Source of the DNA: an uncultured Bacillota bacterium
GTDB lineage: Bacteria; Bacillota_I; Bacilli_A; RF39; UBA660
Reading direction: 5' to 3'
Length of the DNA stretch: 36,931 bases
Assembly (NCBI GenBank): GCA_946630315.1
Contig: CAMOYT010000012.1
Location: forward strand, 1 to 36,931
Made by a program: the position numbers and the translations under genes. Below the pieces are notes generated by a model that was not told the DNA's origin, searched no databases, and saw only the letters and a list, made by a program, of their open reading frames with translations. Of this stretch, positions 1-7,287 are shown in pieces. Each line of letters starts with the position of its first letter. The first letter of the stretch is position 1.

Positions 1-326
1 CTAATGAATTTTTAACTAACATATTTACAAATATTTATATATGGTTAGTAATTTTATCAGCATTTGGTATTAGTAAAAAGTATTTAGATATAAAAAATAA
101 ATTCACTGACTATATGAATAAAAATAATTTTAGTTTTTATGTTTTACATTATACAATACAAATAGTTATATCATTTATTTTAGTTGAATATATTAAGTTT
201 GATAACTTCATATTTAATTATATAATCTTAATTTTAGGAACAATAATTATATTACCTTTAATGACTGAAATATTAAAAAGAATACCTATTGTTAATAGAT
301 TATTACTTGGTATAGTAAAAAAATAA
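1..326 (+). CDS. Acyltransferase-3-like membrane protein, C-terminal fragment (5' end outside window)
   Basis: The reading frame is open from base 3 to the stop at 324-326, so about 107 residues of the C-terminus are seen and the start lies upstream of the window. The visible part has hydrophobic segments and the sequence FYVLHYTIQIV, which resembles the late FYLLH-type membrane helix of acyltransferase-3 (OafA/YrhL/NodX) proteins that O-acylate cell-surface polysaccharides. The gene ends in a basic cytoplasmic-looking tail (LLGIVKK). An internal ATG at 114 has no ribosome binding site and is not a start. The family call rests on the C-terminal pattern only; another polytopic membrane protein is possible. 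Confidence 0.55.
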   Translation, partial: NEFLTNIFTNIYIWLVILSAFGISKKYLDIKNKFTDYMNKNNFSFYVLHYTIQIVISFILVEYIKFDNFIFNYIILILGTIIILPLMTEILKRIPIVNRLLLGIVKK

Positions 327-430
327 AATAGTTCGGAAACTTTTGATTTTGCGAACAGCCATATGTCCTGATAATGTTGATATAATAATTGATAACATTA
401 TATTCAAACCCTAAAAATAGATATAAAAAG

Positions 431-460
431 CGGTAGATTTATACAAAATTTGCCGTTTTT
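431..460 (+). terminator. Intrinsic terminator after the acyltransferase-like gene
   Basis: CGGTAGATTT (431-440) pairs with AAATTTGCCG (446-455) over 10 bp with two G-T pairs and a 5-base loop, followed by TTTTT. An A-run before the stem could make it work on the minus strand as well. Confidence 0.75.
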
Positions 461-461
461 A

Positions 462-470
462 TGTTATAAT
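462..470 (+). promoter_or_regulatory. Extended -10 promoter of rbgA
   Basis: TGTTATAAT is an extended -10 sequence; the -35 region overlaps the preceding terminator and is weak. The ribosome binding site AGGAAG (489-494) follows about 20 bases later. Confidence 0.6.
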
Positions 471-502
471 TTGAGTGATTTAAGTGTTAGGAAGTGATTC
501 TT

Positions 503-1360
503 ATGAATGAAAATAAAACTAATATAAATTGGTATCCTGGACATATGGCTAAGACTAGAAGAGAGATATCTGAAAAATTAAATTTGATTGATATAGTTTT
601 TGAAGTTATTGATGCTAGAATGCCTCTTAGTAGTAAAGTGGTAGATATAGATGATTTAATTAAAGATAAACCTAAGGTATTAGTTATGACTAAGTATGAT
701 TTATGTGATAAAGAAGAGACTAATAAAATAGGTAAATATTATGAAGAACTTGGTTATAAAGTTGTTTATTGTGATTTAATGAGTGGTAATACTAATGAAT
801 TAATTAATATTAGTAAAAATATAATGAATGATATTAATAAAGATAGAATTAATAAAGGTATGAAAGAGAGGGCTGCTCGTATATTGATTGTAGGAGCACC
901 TAATGTAGGTAAGAGTACTTTAATTAATAGATTAGTTGGTAAGAAAGCAGCAGGTGTTGGTAATAAACCTGGTTTTACTAAGAATCTTAGTTGGATTAGA
1001 ATTAATAAAGATTTAGAGTTATTAGATTCACCTGGTATTCTTTGGCCTAAATTAGAGAATCAAGAAATGGCTCATATTTTAGCTAGCTTATCATCTATTA
1101 AAGAAGAAATATTAAATAATGATCAAATAGCTTCTTTTATACTTAGAAAGATGTATGAATTATATCCGGATAGATTAATGGAGAGATATGGAATAGAAGA
1201 ATTAGATGAGGATCTAATTGAAGCATATGATATGATTGGTAGAAGAAGAGGAGCTCTTTCTCGTGGAGGAGTAACTGATTATGAAAGAGTTAGTGATATA
1301 ATTATTAGAGATTTAAAGAATGGATACTTAGGAGCAATTACTTTAGATAGGCTTAAGTAA
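503..1360 (+). CDS. rbgA: Ribosome biogenesis GTPase RbgA (YlqF)
   Basis: RbgA is a circularly permuted GTPase needed for late assembly of the 50S ribosomal subunit in Bacilli. The protein (285 aa, usual length) starts with the family signature NWYPGHMAK (residues 9-17). The G motifs come in permuted order: G4 as TKYD (63-66), G5-like DLMSG (91-95), then the P-loop GAPNVGKST (131-139) and G3 DSPG (175-178), followed by the helical C-terminal RNA-binding part. The ATG at 503 is chosen because AGGAAG lies 8 bases before it; an in-frame GTG at 494 overlaps that ribosome binding site. It stands two genes upstream of rnhB, as in the B. subtilis ylqF-rnhB arrangement. The final codons form the 5' arm of the terminator. 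Confidence 0.95.
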   Translation: MNENKTNINWYPGHMAKTRREISEKLNLIDIVFEVIDARMPLSSKVVDIDDLIKDKPKVLVMTKYDLCDKEETNKIGKYYEELGYKVVYCDLMSGNTNELINISKNIMNDINKDRINKGMKERAARILIVGAPNVGKSTLINRLVGKKAAGVGNKPGFTKNLSWIRINKDLELLDSPGILWPKLENQEMAHILASLSSIKEEILNNDQIASFILRKMYELYPDRLMERYGIEELDEDLIEAYDMIGRRRGALSRGGVTDYERVSDIIIRDLKNGYLGAITLDRLK

Positions 1361-1371
1361 TTGCTTTTTTT
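1333..1371 (+). terminator. Terminator overlapping the rbgA stop codon
   Basis: AGCAATTACTT (1333-1343) and AAGTAATTGCT (1355-1365) form a perfect 11-bp stem with a T-run after it. The 5' arm is coding sequence and the stop codon (1358-1360) sits in the 3' arm. Confidence 0.85.
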
Positions 1372-1389
1372 GTGATTTTGTGATATAAT
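1361..1389 (+). promoter_or_regulatory. Promoter of the HipA-like gene, -35 inside a terminator arm
   Basis: TTGCTT (1361-1366), 17-base spacer, TATAAT (1384-1389) preceded by TGA (extended -10). The -35 lies in the 3' arm of the rbgA terminator and starts directly after the stop codon. Confidence 0.7.
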
Positions 1390-1413
1390 TATAGCGCTAA
1401 TGGGGGAATAGGT

Positions 1414-2202
1414 ATGATGGATATTAGCGAGTGCCTCAAACCAGACACTATGATTTATTTAACAAGAGATAGAGATACTAAAAAAGGTTTATTTTATAAG
1501 GATGAGAAACCTGAATTATTTATAAAGGACTTTAACCATGCAGAATTTATTGGTGAAGAGTTATGTGAAATTAGAAATTTAAGATGTGCTCATTATTTTT
1601 TAGTTGGTTGTGGTATGTATCATTTAAAAAGAATGGCACGCTATGGAGAAATTGATGGATATTATAAATATAAACTAGCTAGTTATGATTTTAAAGATTC
1701 AAGTAAAAAATATAAATCACTTGCTGAATATGGAATTAGAGATGTTGATAAGTTTCATGCTATGCTTGAGAAGACTCCAACTGCTAAAAATAGAGAAGAG
1801 TTATGTCATGATATGTTAGAGTTACTTGCATTAGATATTTATATGGGACAAGATGATAGAACTTCTAATAATGTAGTTTTTGAAATTGATAATGATCAGA
1901 ACATTAGACTTGCTCCATTATTTGATTTTGAATATTCTCTAAACTTAAATCTAACTGGTAATAATAATATACAAGGATTTTCTGATTTAATATATTTAAA
2001 TGATTATAAAAGAATTAGAGAGTTTATTAAATTATATCCAGAGTTTGAATATATGTTAAAATCTTATTCTAATGTTGATTTATGTAATTTAATATATAGA
2101 ACTTATTCTAGACATGGATTAAAAGTACCTGATGATAAATGGAGATTCTACGAAGAATTTGAGGATGATAGAAATAAAGTGCTAAAGAAGATTGTTAGAT
2201 AG
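1414..2202 (+). CDS. HipA-like kinase-fold protein, function unknown
   Basis: This 262-residue protein has the sparse motif set of HipA/CtkA-type atypical kinases. A candidate ATP-binding Lys is in LFIKDF (36-41), acidic helix residues follow in EFIGEELCEI (44-53), a catalytic-loop-like segment reads YMGQDDRTSNN (143-153), and a metal-binding Asp follows in LAPLFDFEYS (167-176). HipA proteins of about 430 aa carry an extra N-terminal domain and usually sit next to a HipB DNA-binding partner; neither is present here. ATG at 1414 and 1417 are both possible; a weak G-rich ribosome binding site (GGGGGAATAGG) precedes them. Expected substrates would be proteins, tRNA synthetases or lipids, but nothing in the sequence decides this. 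The gene is monocistronic between two terminators. The fold assignment is moderately sure; the activity is not. Confidence 0.6.
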   Translation: MMDISECLKPDTMIYLTRDRDTKKGLFYKDEKPELFIKDFNHAEFIGEELCEIRNLRCAHYFLVGCGMYHLKRMARYGEIDGYYKYKLASYDFKDSSKKYKSLAEYGIRDVDKFHAMLEKTPTAKNREELCHDMLELLALDIYMGQDDRTSNNVVFEIDNDQNIRLAPLFDFEYSLNLNLTGNNNIQGFSDLIYLNDYKRIREFIKLYPEFEYMLKSYSNVDLCNLIYRTYSRHGLKVPDDKWRFYEEFEDDRNKVLKKIVR

Positions 2203-2219
2203 ACAAGCTTCTTTTTTTT
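2185..2219 (+). terminator. Terminator overlapping the stop codon of the HipA-like gene
   Basis: AAGAAGATTGT (2185-2195) pairs with ACAAGCTTCTT (2203-2213) with one mismatch; the loop contains the TAG stop (2200-2202) and a long T-run follows. Confidence 0.8.
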
Positions 2220-2227
2220 GCTATAAT
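2200..2227 (+). promoter_or_regulatory. Promoter of the rnhB fusion gene, -35 contains the previous stop codon
   Basis: TAGACA (2200-2205; one mismatch to TTGACA), 16-base spacer, TATAAT (2222-2227) with TGC before it. The first three bases of the -35 are the TAG stop of the upstream gene. The start point should fall near 2234, leaving a leader of about 10 bases. Confidence 0.65.
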
Positions 2228-2243
2228 AAAGATGGTGGAGAAA

Positions 2244-3239
2244 ATGAATAAAAAAGAAATATTTAAAAAATTAGATGAATTAGATTTAGATAAAGATAAA
2301 TATTTAATTATTGGAGGAGCAGCTTTAGTATGTCAGGGTATTAAGAAAGAAACTAGTGATATAGATTTGAGTTGTAATGAAGAGTATTATAATAATATTA
2401 ATTGGGATACTAAGATTGGTAATTTTAATACTGAGATAAAGTATTTTGACTGTTTTGAGATAGGTACTGATTTTAATAAAGAAAAATATGTATTAATTAA
2501 TGATTATAGATTTATGACTTTAGAAGATTTATTGGAATTAAAAAGATTAGAAAATAGAAAAGAAGATAAAAGTATTATTAAGAAATTAGAATTAGAAATA
2601 GATTTATTAGATACTTATAAGAATGAAAGAGAATTAAGAAAAGAAGGATATAAATTAATTGGAGGAGTAGATGAAGTTGGACGTGGTCCTTTAGTTGGAC
2701 CTGTTGTTGCGGCCTGCTGTATATTACCTGAAGAATTTGATTTAGATGGACTTACTGATAGTAAGAAGTTAAGTGAAAAGAAAAGAGATTACTTTTATGA
2801 AGAAATAAAAAGACAAGCGATTTCATATGGAATAGGAATTGTATCTGAGAAGAGAATAGATGAGATTAATATATATGAGGCTACTAAAGAAGCTATGACT
2901 ATAGCTATTAATAATTGTAATATTAAGCCTGATTATGTTTTAACAGATGCGATGAAGTTGGATTTAGATATTCCTGTTAAACCTATTATTAAAGGTGATC
3001 TTAGAAGTATTACTATTAGTGCTGCAAGTGTGCTTGCTAAAGTTACCAGAGATAGAATGATGTATGAATTAGATAAGAAGTATCCTATGTATGATTTTAA
3101 AAATAATGTGGGTTATCCTACTAAGAAACATTTAGAAGCAATAAATGAATATGGAATAATAGATGAGCATAGAAGAAGCTATGGTCCTGTTAAGGAATAT
3201 ATAGAAAAGAATAAGGAGTTGAGAACAAAAAATGAATGA
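2244..3239 (+). CDS. rnhB: RNase HII with an N-terminal nucleotidyltransferase-like domain
   Basis: The C-terminal half (about 137-331) is a complete RNase HII, which cuts RNA paired with DNA and single ribonucleotides in DNA. Its four acidic catalytic residues are visible: DEVGRG (D143, E144), LTDAMKL (D235) and TRDR (D270). The N-terminal 125 residues look like an AbiEii/MNT-type nucleotidyltransferase: IIGGAAL (22-28), TSDIDL (37-42, the D-x-D metal motif) and the FMTLEDLLELK helix (90-100) typical of that fold. Normal RNase HII is 200-255 aa, so this 331-aa protein is a fusion. ATG 2244 is chosen because the promoter's start point (about 2234) lies downstream of the alternative ATG at 2232. 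The next gene overlaps the end by 8 bases. RNase HII is certain; the N-terminal assignment is by motif only and may be catalytically inactive. Confidence 0.9.
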   Translation: MNKKEIFKKLDELDLDKDKYLIIGGAALVCQGIKKETSDIDLSCNEEYYNNINWDTKIGNFNTEIKYFDCFEIGTDFNKEKYVLINDYRFMTLEDLLELKRLENRKEDKSIIKKLELEIDLLDTYKNERELRKEGYKLIGGVDEVGRGPLVGPVVAACCILPEEFDLDGLTDSKKLSEKKRDYFYEEIKRQAISYGIGIVSEKRIDEINIYEATKEAMTIAINNCNIKPDYVLTDAMKLDLDIPVKPIIKGDLRSITISAASVLAKVTRDRMMYELDKKYPMYDFKNNVGYPTKKHLEAINEYGIIDEHRRSYGPVKEYIEKNKELRTKNE

Positions 3240-3573
3240 AAATGTAATGAATAAGAGTATTAAAATAAGTAATTTAATAAAATGGATATTGATTATTATA
3301 CTAGTAATATTTATATTTAATTTTTTCTTTATATTTGTTAATCATCATGATAATAGTATTCCTGGAGTAAGTTGTAGTGTTGTTGTTGGAAAATTTACTA
3401 AAGGGGTACATGGTTTTGTAACAACATATAATAGTGCTACTGATGAATCGGATCGTAAATATATATCAACTAAATTTACAGATGAAGAATATAAAAGATT
3501 TAAAGAAGCTTTAAAAAAAATAAAGAAAGATCCTAGTTCACGAATTTGTTATTTGATTGAATATAAGAGTTGA
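3232..3573 (+). CDS. Small single-pass membrane protein, unknown
   Basis: I do not recognise this 113-residue protein. It has a short cytoplasmic N-terminus, one membrane helix (about 17-36, rich in Ile, Val and Phe), then an outside domain of about 75 residues with two Cys (in GVSCSVVVG and RICYLIEY) that could form a disulfide, and several Lys-rich helices between. It starts inside the 3' end of rnhB (8-base overlap), so it is translated from the same message; ATG 3247 is an alternative start. The stop codon forms part of the topA -35 box. No terminator lies between it and topA. Confidence 0.65.
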   Translation: MNENVMNKSIKISNLIKWILIIILVIFIFNFFFIFVNHHDNSIPGVSCSVVVGKFTKGVHGFVTTYNSATDESDRKYISTKFTDEEYKRFKEALKKIKKDPSSRICYLIEYKS

Positions 3574-3598
3574 CAAAAATAAATTTTGTTAGTATAAA
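3570..3598 (+). promoter_or_regulatory. topA promoter, -35 contains the previous stop codon
   Basis: TTGACA (3570-3575), 17-base spacer, TATAAA (3593-3598). The TGA inside the consensus -35 is the stop codon of the upstream gene (3571-3573). Confidence 0.75.
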
Positions 3599-3621
3599 TT
3601 ATAAATGACTGGAGGGAATTT

Positions 3622-5658
3622 ATGGCTAAAAATTTAGTGATAGTAGAAAGTCCTAGTAAAAGCAGAACAATTGAAAAGTATTTAGGAAAAGACTTTAAGG
3701 TAGTTGCATCAATTGGTCACATACGTGATCTAGCAACATCTGGTAAGTTTGGATTAGGTGTAGATATAGAAAATGGTTTTAAACCTAATTATATAACTAT
3801 TAAAGGTAAGAGTAGTGTAATTAACTCTTTAAAGAAAGATGTCAAAGAAAGTGATATGGTATATCTTGCATCCGATCCAGATAGAGAAGGAGAAGCTATT
3901 GCTTGGCATTTAAAAGACGTTTTAGGTATTAAAGATAATAATTATAAAAGAGTTTTATTTAATGAAATTACTCATGATAAAGTTATTGAAGCAATTAATC
4001 AACCTACTGTAATTGATGATAATTTAGTTAAGAGTCAGGAGACTAGAAGAATACTTGATCGTATTATTGGTTTTAGACTTAGTAAATTATTACAAGCTAA
4101 GATAGGTGCTAAAAGTGCTGGTAGAGTACAAAGTGTAGCAGTAAAACTTATTGTAGATAAAGAAAGAGAAATAATGGCTTTTGTACCAGAAGAGTATTGG
4201 ACTATTACTGCTCATTTTGATAAATTTGATGCTGAATATTTTGATGAGAAAATAAAAGAGAAAAAAGATCTTCTTAAAACTGAAGCTGATGCAGATAAAG
4301 TTTTAAATAGTTTAAGTGATAAATATAGGGTATTAGATGTACAAAAGAAGAAAGGTTCTAGAAAAAGTAAGGCTCCTTTTACTACTTCTACATTGCAACA
4401 AGAAGCTTCTAATAAATTAGGTTTTAATGCTAAAAAGACTATGTCTTTAGCTCAAAAGTTATATGAAGGTGTAGATTTAGGAAATGAAACTGTTGGTTTA
4501 ATTACATATATGAGAACTGATTCTATTAGACTTTCTGAGGACTTTGTAGGACCTGCTATGAAATATATTTCAGAAAATTATGGTAAGAATTATATGGGTC
4601 ATACTAAAAGTAGTAAGAAGAAAGATAATGTACAAGATGCCCATGAGGCAATTCGTCCTACTAGTGTTTTAAGAGAACCTACTAAGGTTAAACAATATTT
4701 AGATAATGATTCATTTAAATTATATAGTTTGATTTATAAGAGAACTTTAGCATCTTTAATGGCTGATGCAGCTCTTGATCAAACTACAGTTATATTAGAT
4801 AATAATGGTTATACATTTAAGACAACTGGTAGTATTATAATATTTGATGGTTATTTAAAAGTATATGGTGATTATGAAGCTAATGATGATAAAGTTATTC
4901 CAGACTTTGTAGTTGGTGAAGATAAAATTACTAAAGATGTTGAGAAAAAGCAACATTTTACTCAACCACCTGCTAGATATACAGAAGCTACTTTGATTAA
5001 GAAGCTTGAAGAAGATGGTATTGGTAGACCTAGTACTTATGCTACTATAATTGATACTATTAAGAGTCATGATTATGTAGTTTTAGAAGATAAGAAGTTT
5101 AAGCCTACTGAAATGGGATTTGAAACTACTGATAAGTTACAAGATTTCTTTAAAGATATTATTAATACTGAATATACTTCTAATATGGAAAATGAACTTG
5201 ATGAGATTGCTGAAGGAGATGCTGATAAAGTTGAGGTTTTAACAGACTTTTGGAATTTGTTTGAACCTAGAGTAGAAGCTGCTTTTAAAGAAATGGAGAA
5301 GAAAGCTGCAGAAGAAACTGGAGAGACTTGTCCTGAGTGTGGTAGTCCATTAGTTATTAGAAAAGGTAAATATGGAGAGTTTGTTGCTTGTTCTAATTTT
5401 CCAACTTGCAAATATATAAAGAAAGATAAAGCGGACGAAGAAGTAGTTGAAATATGCAATTGTCCTAATTGTAATGGAAAGATTGTTGAAAAGAAATCAC
5501 GTAAAGGTAAATTATTCTATGGATGCAATAATTATCCAAAGTGTAAGACTGCATATTGGGATAAGCCAATAGATAAGAAATGTCCTGAGTGTGGAGAAAT
5601 GTTAACTGAAAAAAATGGGAAGATTAAATGTTCTAGTTGTGAATATACAGAAGATTAA
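3622..5658 (+). CDS. topA: DNA topoisomerase I
   Basis: Type IA topoisomerase that relaxes negative supercoils by a transient 5'-phosphotyrosine link. The 678-aa protein has the TOPRIM domain at the N-terminus (VIVESPSKSRTIEKYLG; SDPDREGEAIAWH), the active-site Tyr in GLITYMRTDS (near residue 296), and a C-terminal tail with three Cys4 zinc ribbons (CPECG...C..C near 569, CPNC...C..C near 614, CPECG...C..C near 652). Length is normal for Bacillota. The start is fixed by GGAGGG 7 bases upstream. It has its own promoter and ends in a palindromic terminator that includes the stop codon. In B. subtilis the order topA-trmFO-codV(xerC) is found; here trmFO is absent and three other genes lie before xerC. 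Confidence 0.97.
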   Translation: MAKNLVIVESPSKSRTIEKYLGKDFKVVASIGHIRDLATSGKFGLGVDIENGFKPNYITIKGKSSVINSLKKDVKESDMVYLASDPDREGEAIAWHLKDVLGIKDNNYKRVLFNEITHDKVIEAINQPTVIDDNLVKSQETRRILDRIIGFRLSKLLQAKIGAKSAGRVQSVAVKLIVDKEREIMAFVPEEYWTITAHFDKFDAEYFDEKIKEKKDLLKTEADADKVLNSLSDKYRVLDVQKKKGSRKSKAPFTTSTLQQEASNKLGFNAKKTMSLAQKLYEGVDLGNETVGLITYMRTDSIRLSEDFVGPAMKYISENYGKNYMGHTKSSKKKDNVQDAHEAIRPTSVLREPTKVKQYLDNDSFKLYSLIYKRTLASLMADAALDQTTVILDNNGYTFKTTGSIIIFDGYLKVYGDYEANDDKVIPDFVVGEDKITKDVEKKQHFTQPPARYTEATLIKKLEEDGIGRPSTYATIIDTIKSHDYVVLEDKKFKPTEMGFETTDKLQDFFKDIINTEYTSNMENELDEIAEGDADKVEVLTDFWNLFEPRVEAAFKEMEKKAAEETGETCPECGSPLVIRKGKYGEFVACSNFPTCKYIKKDKADEEVVEICNCPNCNGKIVEKKSRKGKLFYGCNNYPKCKTAYWDKPIDKKCPECGEMLTEKNGKIKCSSCEYTED

Positions 5659-5671
5659 TCTTCTCTTTTTT
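5649..5671 (+). terminator. topA terminator with the stop codon in its centre
   Basis: AGAAGATTAATCTTCT (5649-5664) is a perfect 16-base palindrome followed by CTTTTTT; the TAA stop forms part of the turn. Confidence 0.75.
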
Positions 5672-5672
5672 G

Positions 5673-5681
5673 TGTTATAAT
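5673..5681 (+). promoter_or_regulatory. Extended -10 promoter of the following envelope gene pair
   Basis: TGTTATAAT directly after the topA terminator T-run; no good -35. The expected start point is near 5688, so the leader is about 12 bases. Confidence 0.6.
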
Positions 5682-5699
5682 ACATAGTAGGTGAATAAT

Positions 5700-6377
5700 A
5701 TGAATAAGAAAACTTTATTTAGTATTATAATTATATTTATTATTTTTATTCTTATTTATGGAATTATTTTGCTAACTAATAGAGTAGAATTAAATTTAAA
5801 AGATAGTAGTAAAGATATTATTTATGATGAATATAATTCTAATAATAAACATGTACCATATGTTAACTTAGTAGGTGGAGATATAGATAAAATAAATGAT
5901 AATATTTCATTGTTTGTTAAAGATTATGTAAATGATAATAATAGTAGTATTTCTTATAATTATAATAAAACTGGTAATATATTATCTTTAGTTATTTGTA
6001 TTATTGATACTAAGAGTATTGATGTTCCATTAGTTAAATTTACTTCTTATAATATATTGCTTAATAATAGTACTTTGGTTAGTGATGATGAGTTATTTAG
6101 TTTAGTTAATAGTAATAGAGAAAATATTATGATTGAAATAGAAAATAGTTTTATTGATTATTATAATAGTAGTGATATTAGTAAGTGTATTAAATATGAT
6201 AAGTATTATGATTATCAAAAGTATTATTTTGATTATGATAAGGATATTTCATATTATTTAGATAATGGTAAATTATATGGATATTTAAATATGAATAGTG
6301 GTGTTGATTATTCTGAATATAGTTATTATTTAGATAAAGATTTTAGAGTACTGGTAGGTGATATTAATGCTAAATAA
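5700..6377 (+). CDS. Membrane-anchored extracytoplasmic protein, DUF4163/DUF3298-like
   Basis: A 225-residue protein with one N-terminal membrane helix (about 6-26, almost all Ile, Phe and Leu) and an outside domain rich in Asn, Asp, Ser and Tyr. The stretch VPYVNLVGGDIDKINDNISLF resembles the start of DUF4163/DUF3298 domains (as in RsiV and PdaC), where a Pro-x-hydrophobic strand is followed by an IN..I helix. The rest is too diverged to confirm. ATG 5700 follows AGGTGA; an in-frame GTG at 5691 overlaps that site. The next gene starts 11 bases before this one ends, so the two are translationally coupled, and both products are expected at the membrane. A part in sensing or binding cell-wall material is a guess. 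Confidence 0.6.
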   Translation: MNKKTLFSIIIIFIIFILIYGIILLTNRVELNLKDSSKDIIYDEYNSNNKHVPYVNLVGGDIDKINDNISLFVKDYVNDNNSSISYNYNKTGNILSLVICIIDTKSIDVPLVKFTSYNILLNNSTLVSDDELFSLVNSNRENIMIEIENSFIDYYNSSDISKCIKYDKYYDYQKYYFDYDKDISYYLDNGKLYGYLNMNSGVDYSEYSYYLDKDFRVLVGDINAK

Positions 6378-7236
6378 GTATTGCACTGATTATGGACTTG
6401 CTGGTATACTTCATGTTTTTCAAAATATTGTTAATGTTGTACAAATTATTGTTCCTATTGTTTTATTACTAGCTACTAGTATTTGGTTAGTACAAGTTAT
6501 TATTAATCCAGATGAGAAGAAGAATATGAAAAAAATATATAATACCTTAGTAGCAGCAATTATAGTTTTCTTTATTCCTATGCTTGTTAATATGACATTA
6601 GGTATGATTGATAGTAATAATAATTTTTTAAAGTGTTGGAAGGATGCTAAAACAATTAGTTATAAGATTGGTAATAGTAGTTATATAAAGAGTGGTAAGG
6701 ATGCAGTTAAAATAGTTTCTACTAGTCAATATGAACAAGGTGATGATAAAAAGAGTGATGATTCTTCAACTACTACTTCTAATTATAGTAAAGATGTTGA
6801 AGGTTTTATGACGGCTGTTAAAAATACTGTTAGTTATGCTAAAGCTCATAATTATCATTATGGAGATAGTCATGGTGTTCCTCCTACTAGTGATGGTTTA
6901 ATATCGTGTGATAGATTAGCTTCTAAAGCTCTATGGGATATTGGTTATACTGATCAGAGAAAAGGAGGAGAGGTTGTTAGTACTCTAGATAGTTATTTAA
7001 CTTCTCATGGTTGGAAAAAGAGTACAAATATTAATGATGCTAAATATGGTTCAATAATACTAGTTAGTCATTCGGGTACTAGTGGTAGTCCATATCATGC
7101 TTTTGTTGTTAATAGTTATAGTAATGGTAACATGACTACTTATGATGAGGGAGCTGAATGGAGAATACATGCTAATCAACCATTTAATAATAATTGGGGA
7201 CAATCTTCAATATATGGAGTCTACAATATGCAGTAG
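6367..7236 (+). CDS. Two pilin-like membrane helices joined to a Cys/His (NlpC/P60- or CHAP-like) domain
   Basis: The 289-residue protein begins with two long hydrophobic helices (about 16-46 and 58-79) separated by a short basic loop (NPDEKKNMKK), an arrangement like TrbC/VirB2-type pilins of type IV secretion. A Ser/Thr/Asp-rich linker (about 120-142) follows. The C-terminal domain (about 145-289) looks like a papain-fold wall hydrolase: a Cys in LISCDRLASKALWDIGY and a His in SPYHAFVVNSY, with a GSIILV strand just before the His region. Such domains cut peptides in peptidoglycan. ATG 6367 is preceded by AGGTGAT; the GTG at 6358 overlaps it. It overlaps the upstream gene by 11 bases. No other secretion-system gene is nearby, so a conjugative role is not supported. 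The domain call is by catalytic-motif pattern, not alignment. Confidence 0.6.
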   Translation: MLNKYCTDYGLAGILHVFQNIVNVVQIIVPIVLLLATSIWLVQVIINPDEKKNMKKIYNTLVAAIIVFFIPMLVNMTLGMIDSNNNFLKCWKDAKTISYKIGNSSYIKSGKDAVKIVSTSQYEQGDDKKSDDSSTTTSNYSKDVEGFMTAVKNTVSYAKAHNYHYGDSHGVPPTSDGLISCDRLASKALWDIGYTDQRKGGEVVSTLDSYLTSHGWKKSTNINDAKYGSIILVSHSGTSGSPYHAFVVNSYSNGNMTTYDEGAEWRIHANQPFNNNWGQSSIYGVYNMQ

Positions 7237-7245
7237 ACTTTTTTT
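7218..7245 (+). terminator. Terminator overlapping the stop of the amidase-like gene
   Basis: AGTCTAC (7218-7224) and GTAGACT (7233-7239) form a perfect stem followed by T6. The TAG stop (7234-7236) is inside the 3' arm. Confidence 0.8.
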
Positions 7246-7262
7246 CGTTTTTATGGTATAAT
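7234..7262 (+). promoter_or_regulatory. Promoter of the 7288 gene, -35 contains the previous stop codon
   Basis: TAGACT (7234-7239), 17-base spacer, TATAAT (7257-7262) with TGG before it. The -35 is also the terminator's 3' arm and starts with the TAG stop codon. Confidence 0.65.
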
Positions 7263-7287
7263 ATGCAACAACTATGGGGGTAGTGTT

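Larger units (their letters stand above)
327..502. other. Intergenic region with inverted repeats, terminator and rbgA promoter
   Basis: This gap has no gene that I can see. It holds a short inverted repeat GTTCG/CGAAC (331-335 with 352-356), another AATGTT/AACATT (373-378 with 393-398), a terminator at 431-460 and an extended -10 (TGTTATAAT, 462-470) for rbgA. The first two repeats are not followed by T-runs and I assign no function to them. Confidence 0.5.

Noticed and set aside
114..326. A separate 70-residue protein starting at ATG 114
   Set aside because: The frame is open to the left edge of the window, there is no ribosome binding site at 114, and the upstream residues continue a membrane protein.
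331..398. A tRNA or small RNA in the gap before rbgA
   Set aside because: There are two short inverted repeats but no cloverleaf, no T-loop sequence and no promoter placed for them.
6367..7236. Part of a conjugation or type IV secretion locus
   Set aside because: Only the helix pair resembles VirB2/TrbC; no ATPase, coupling protein or relaxase is in the window.
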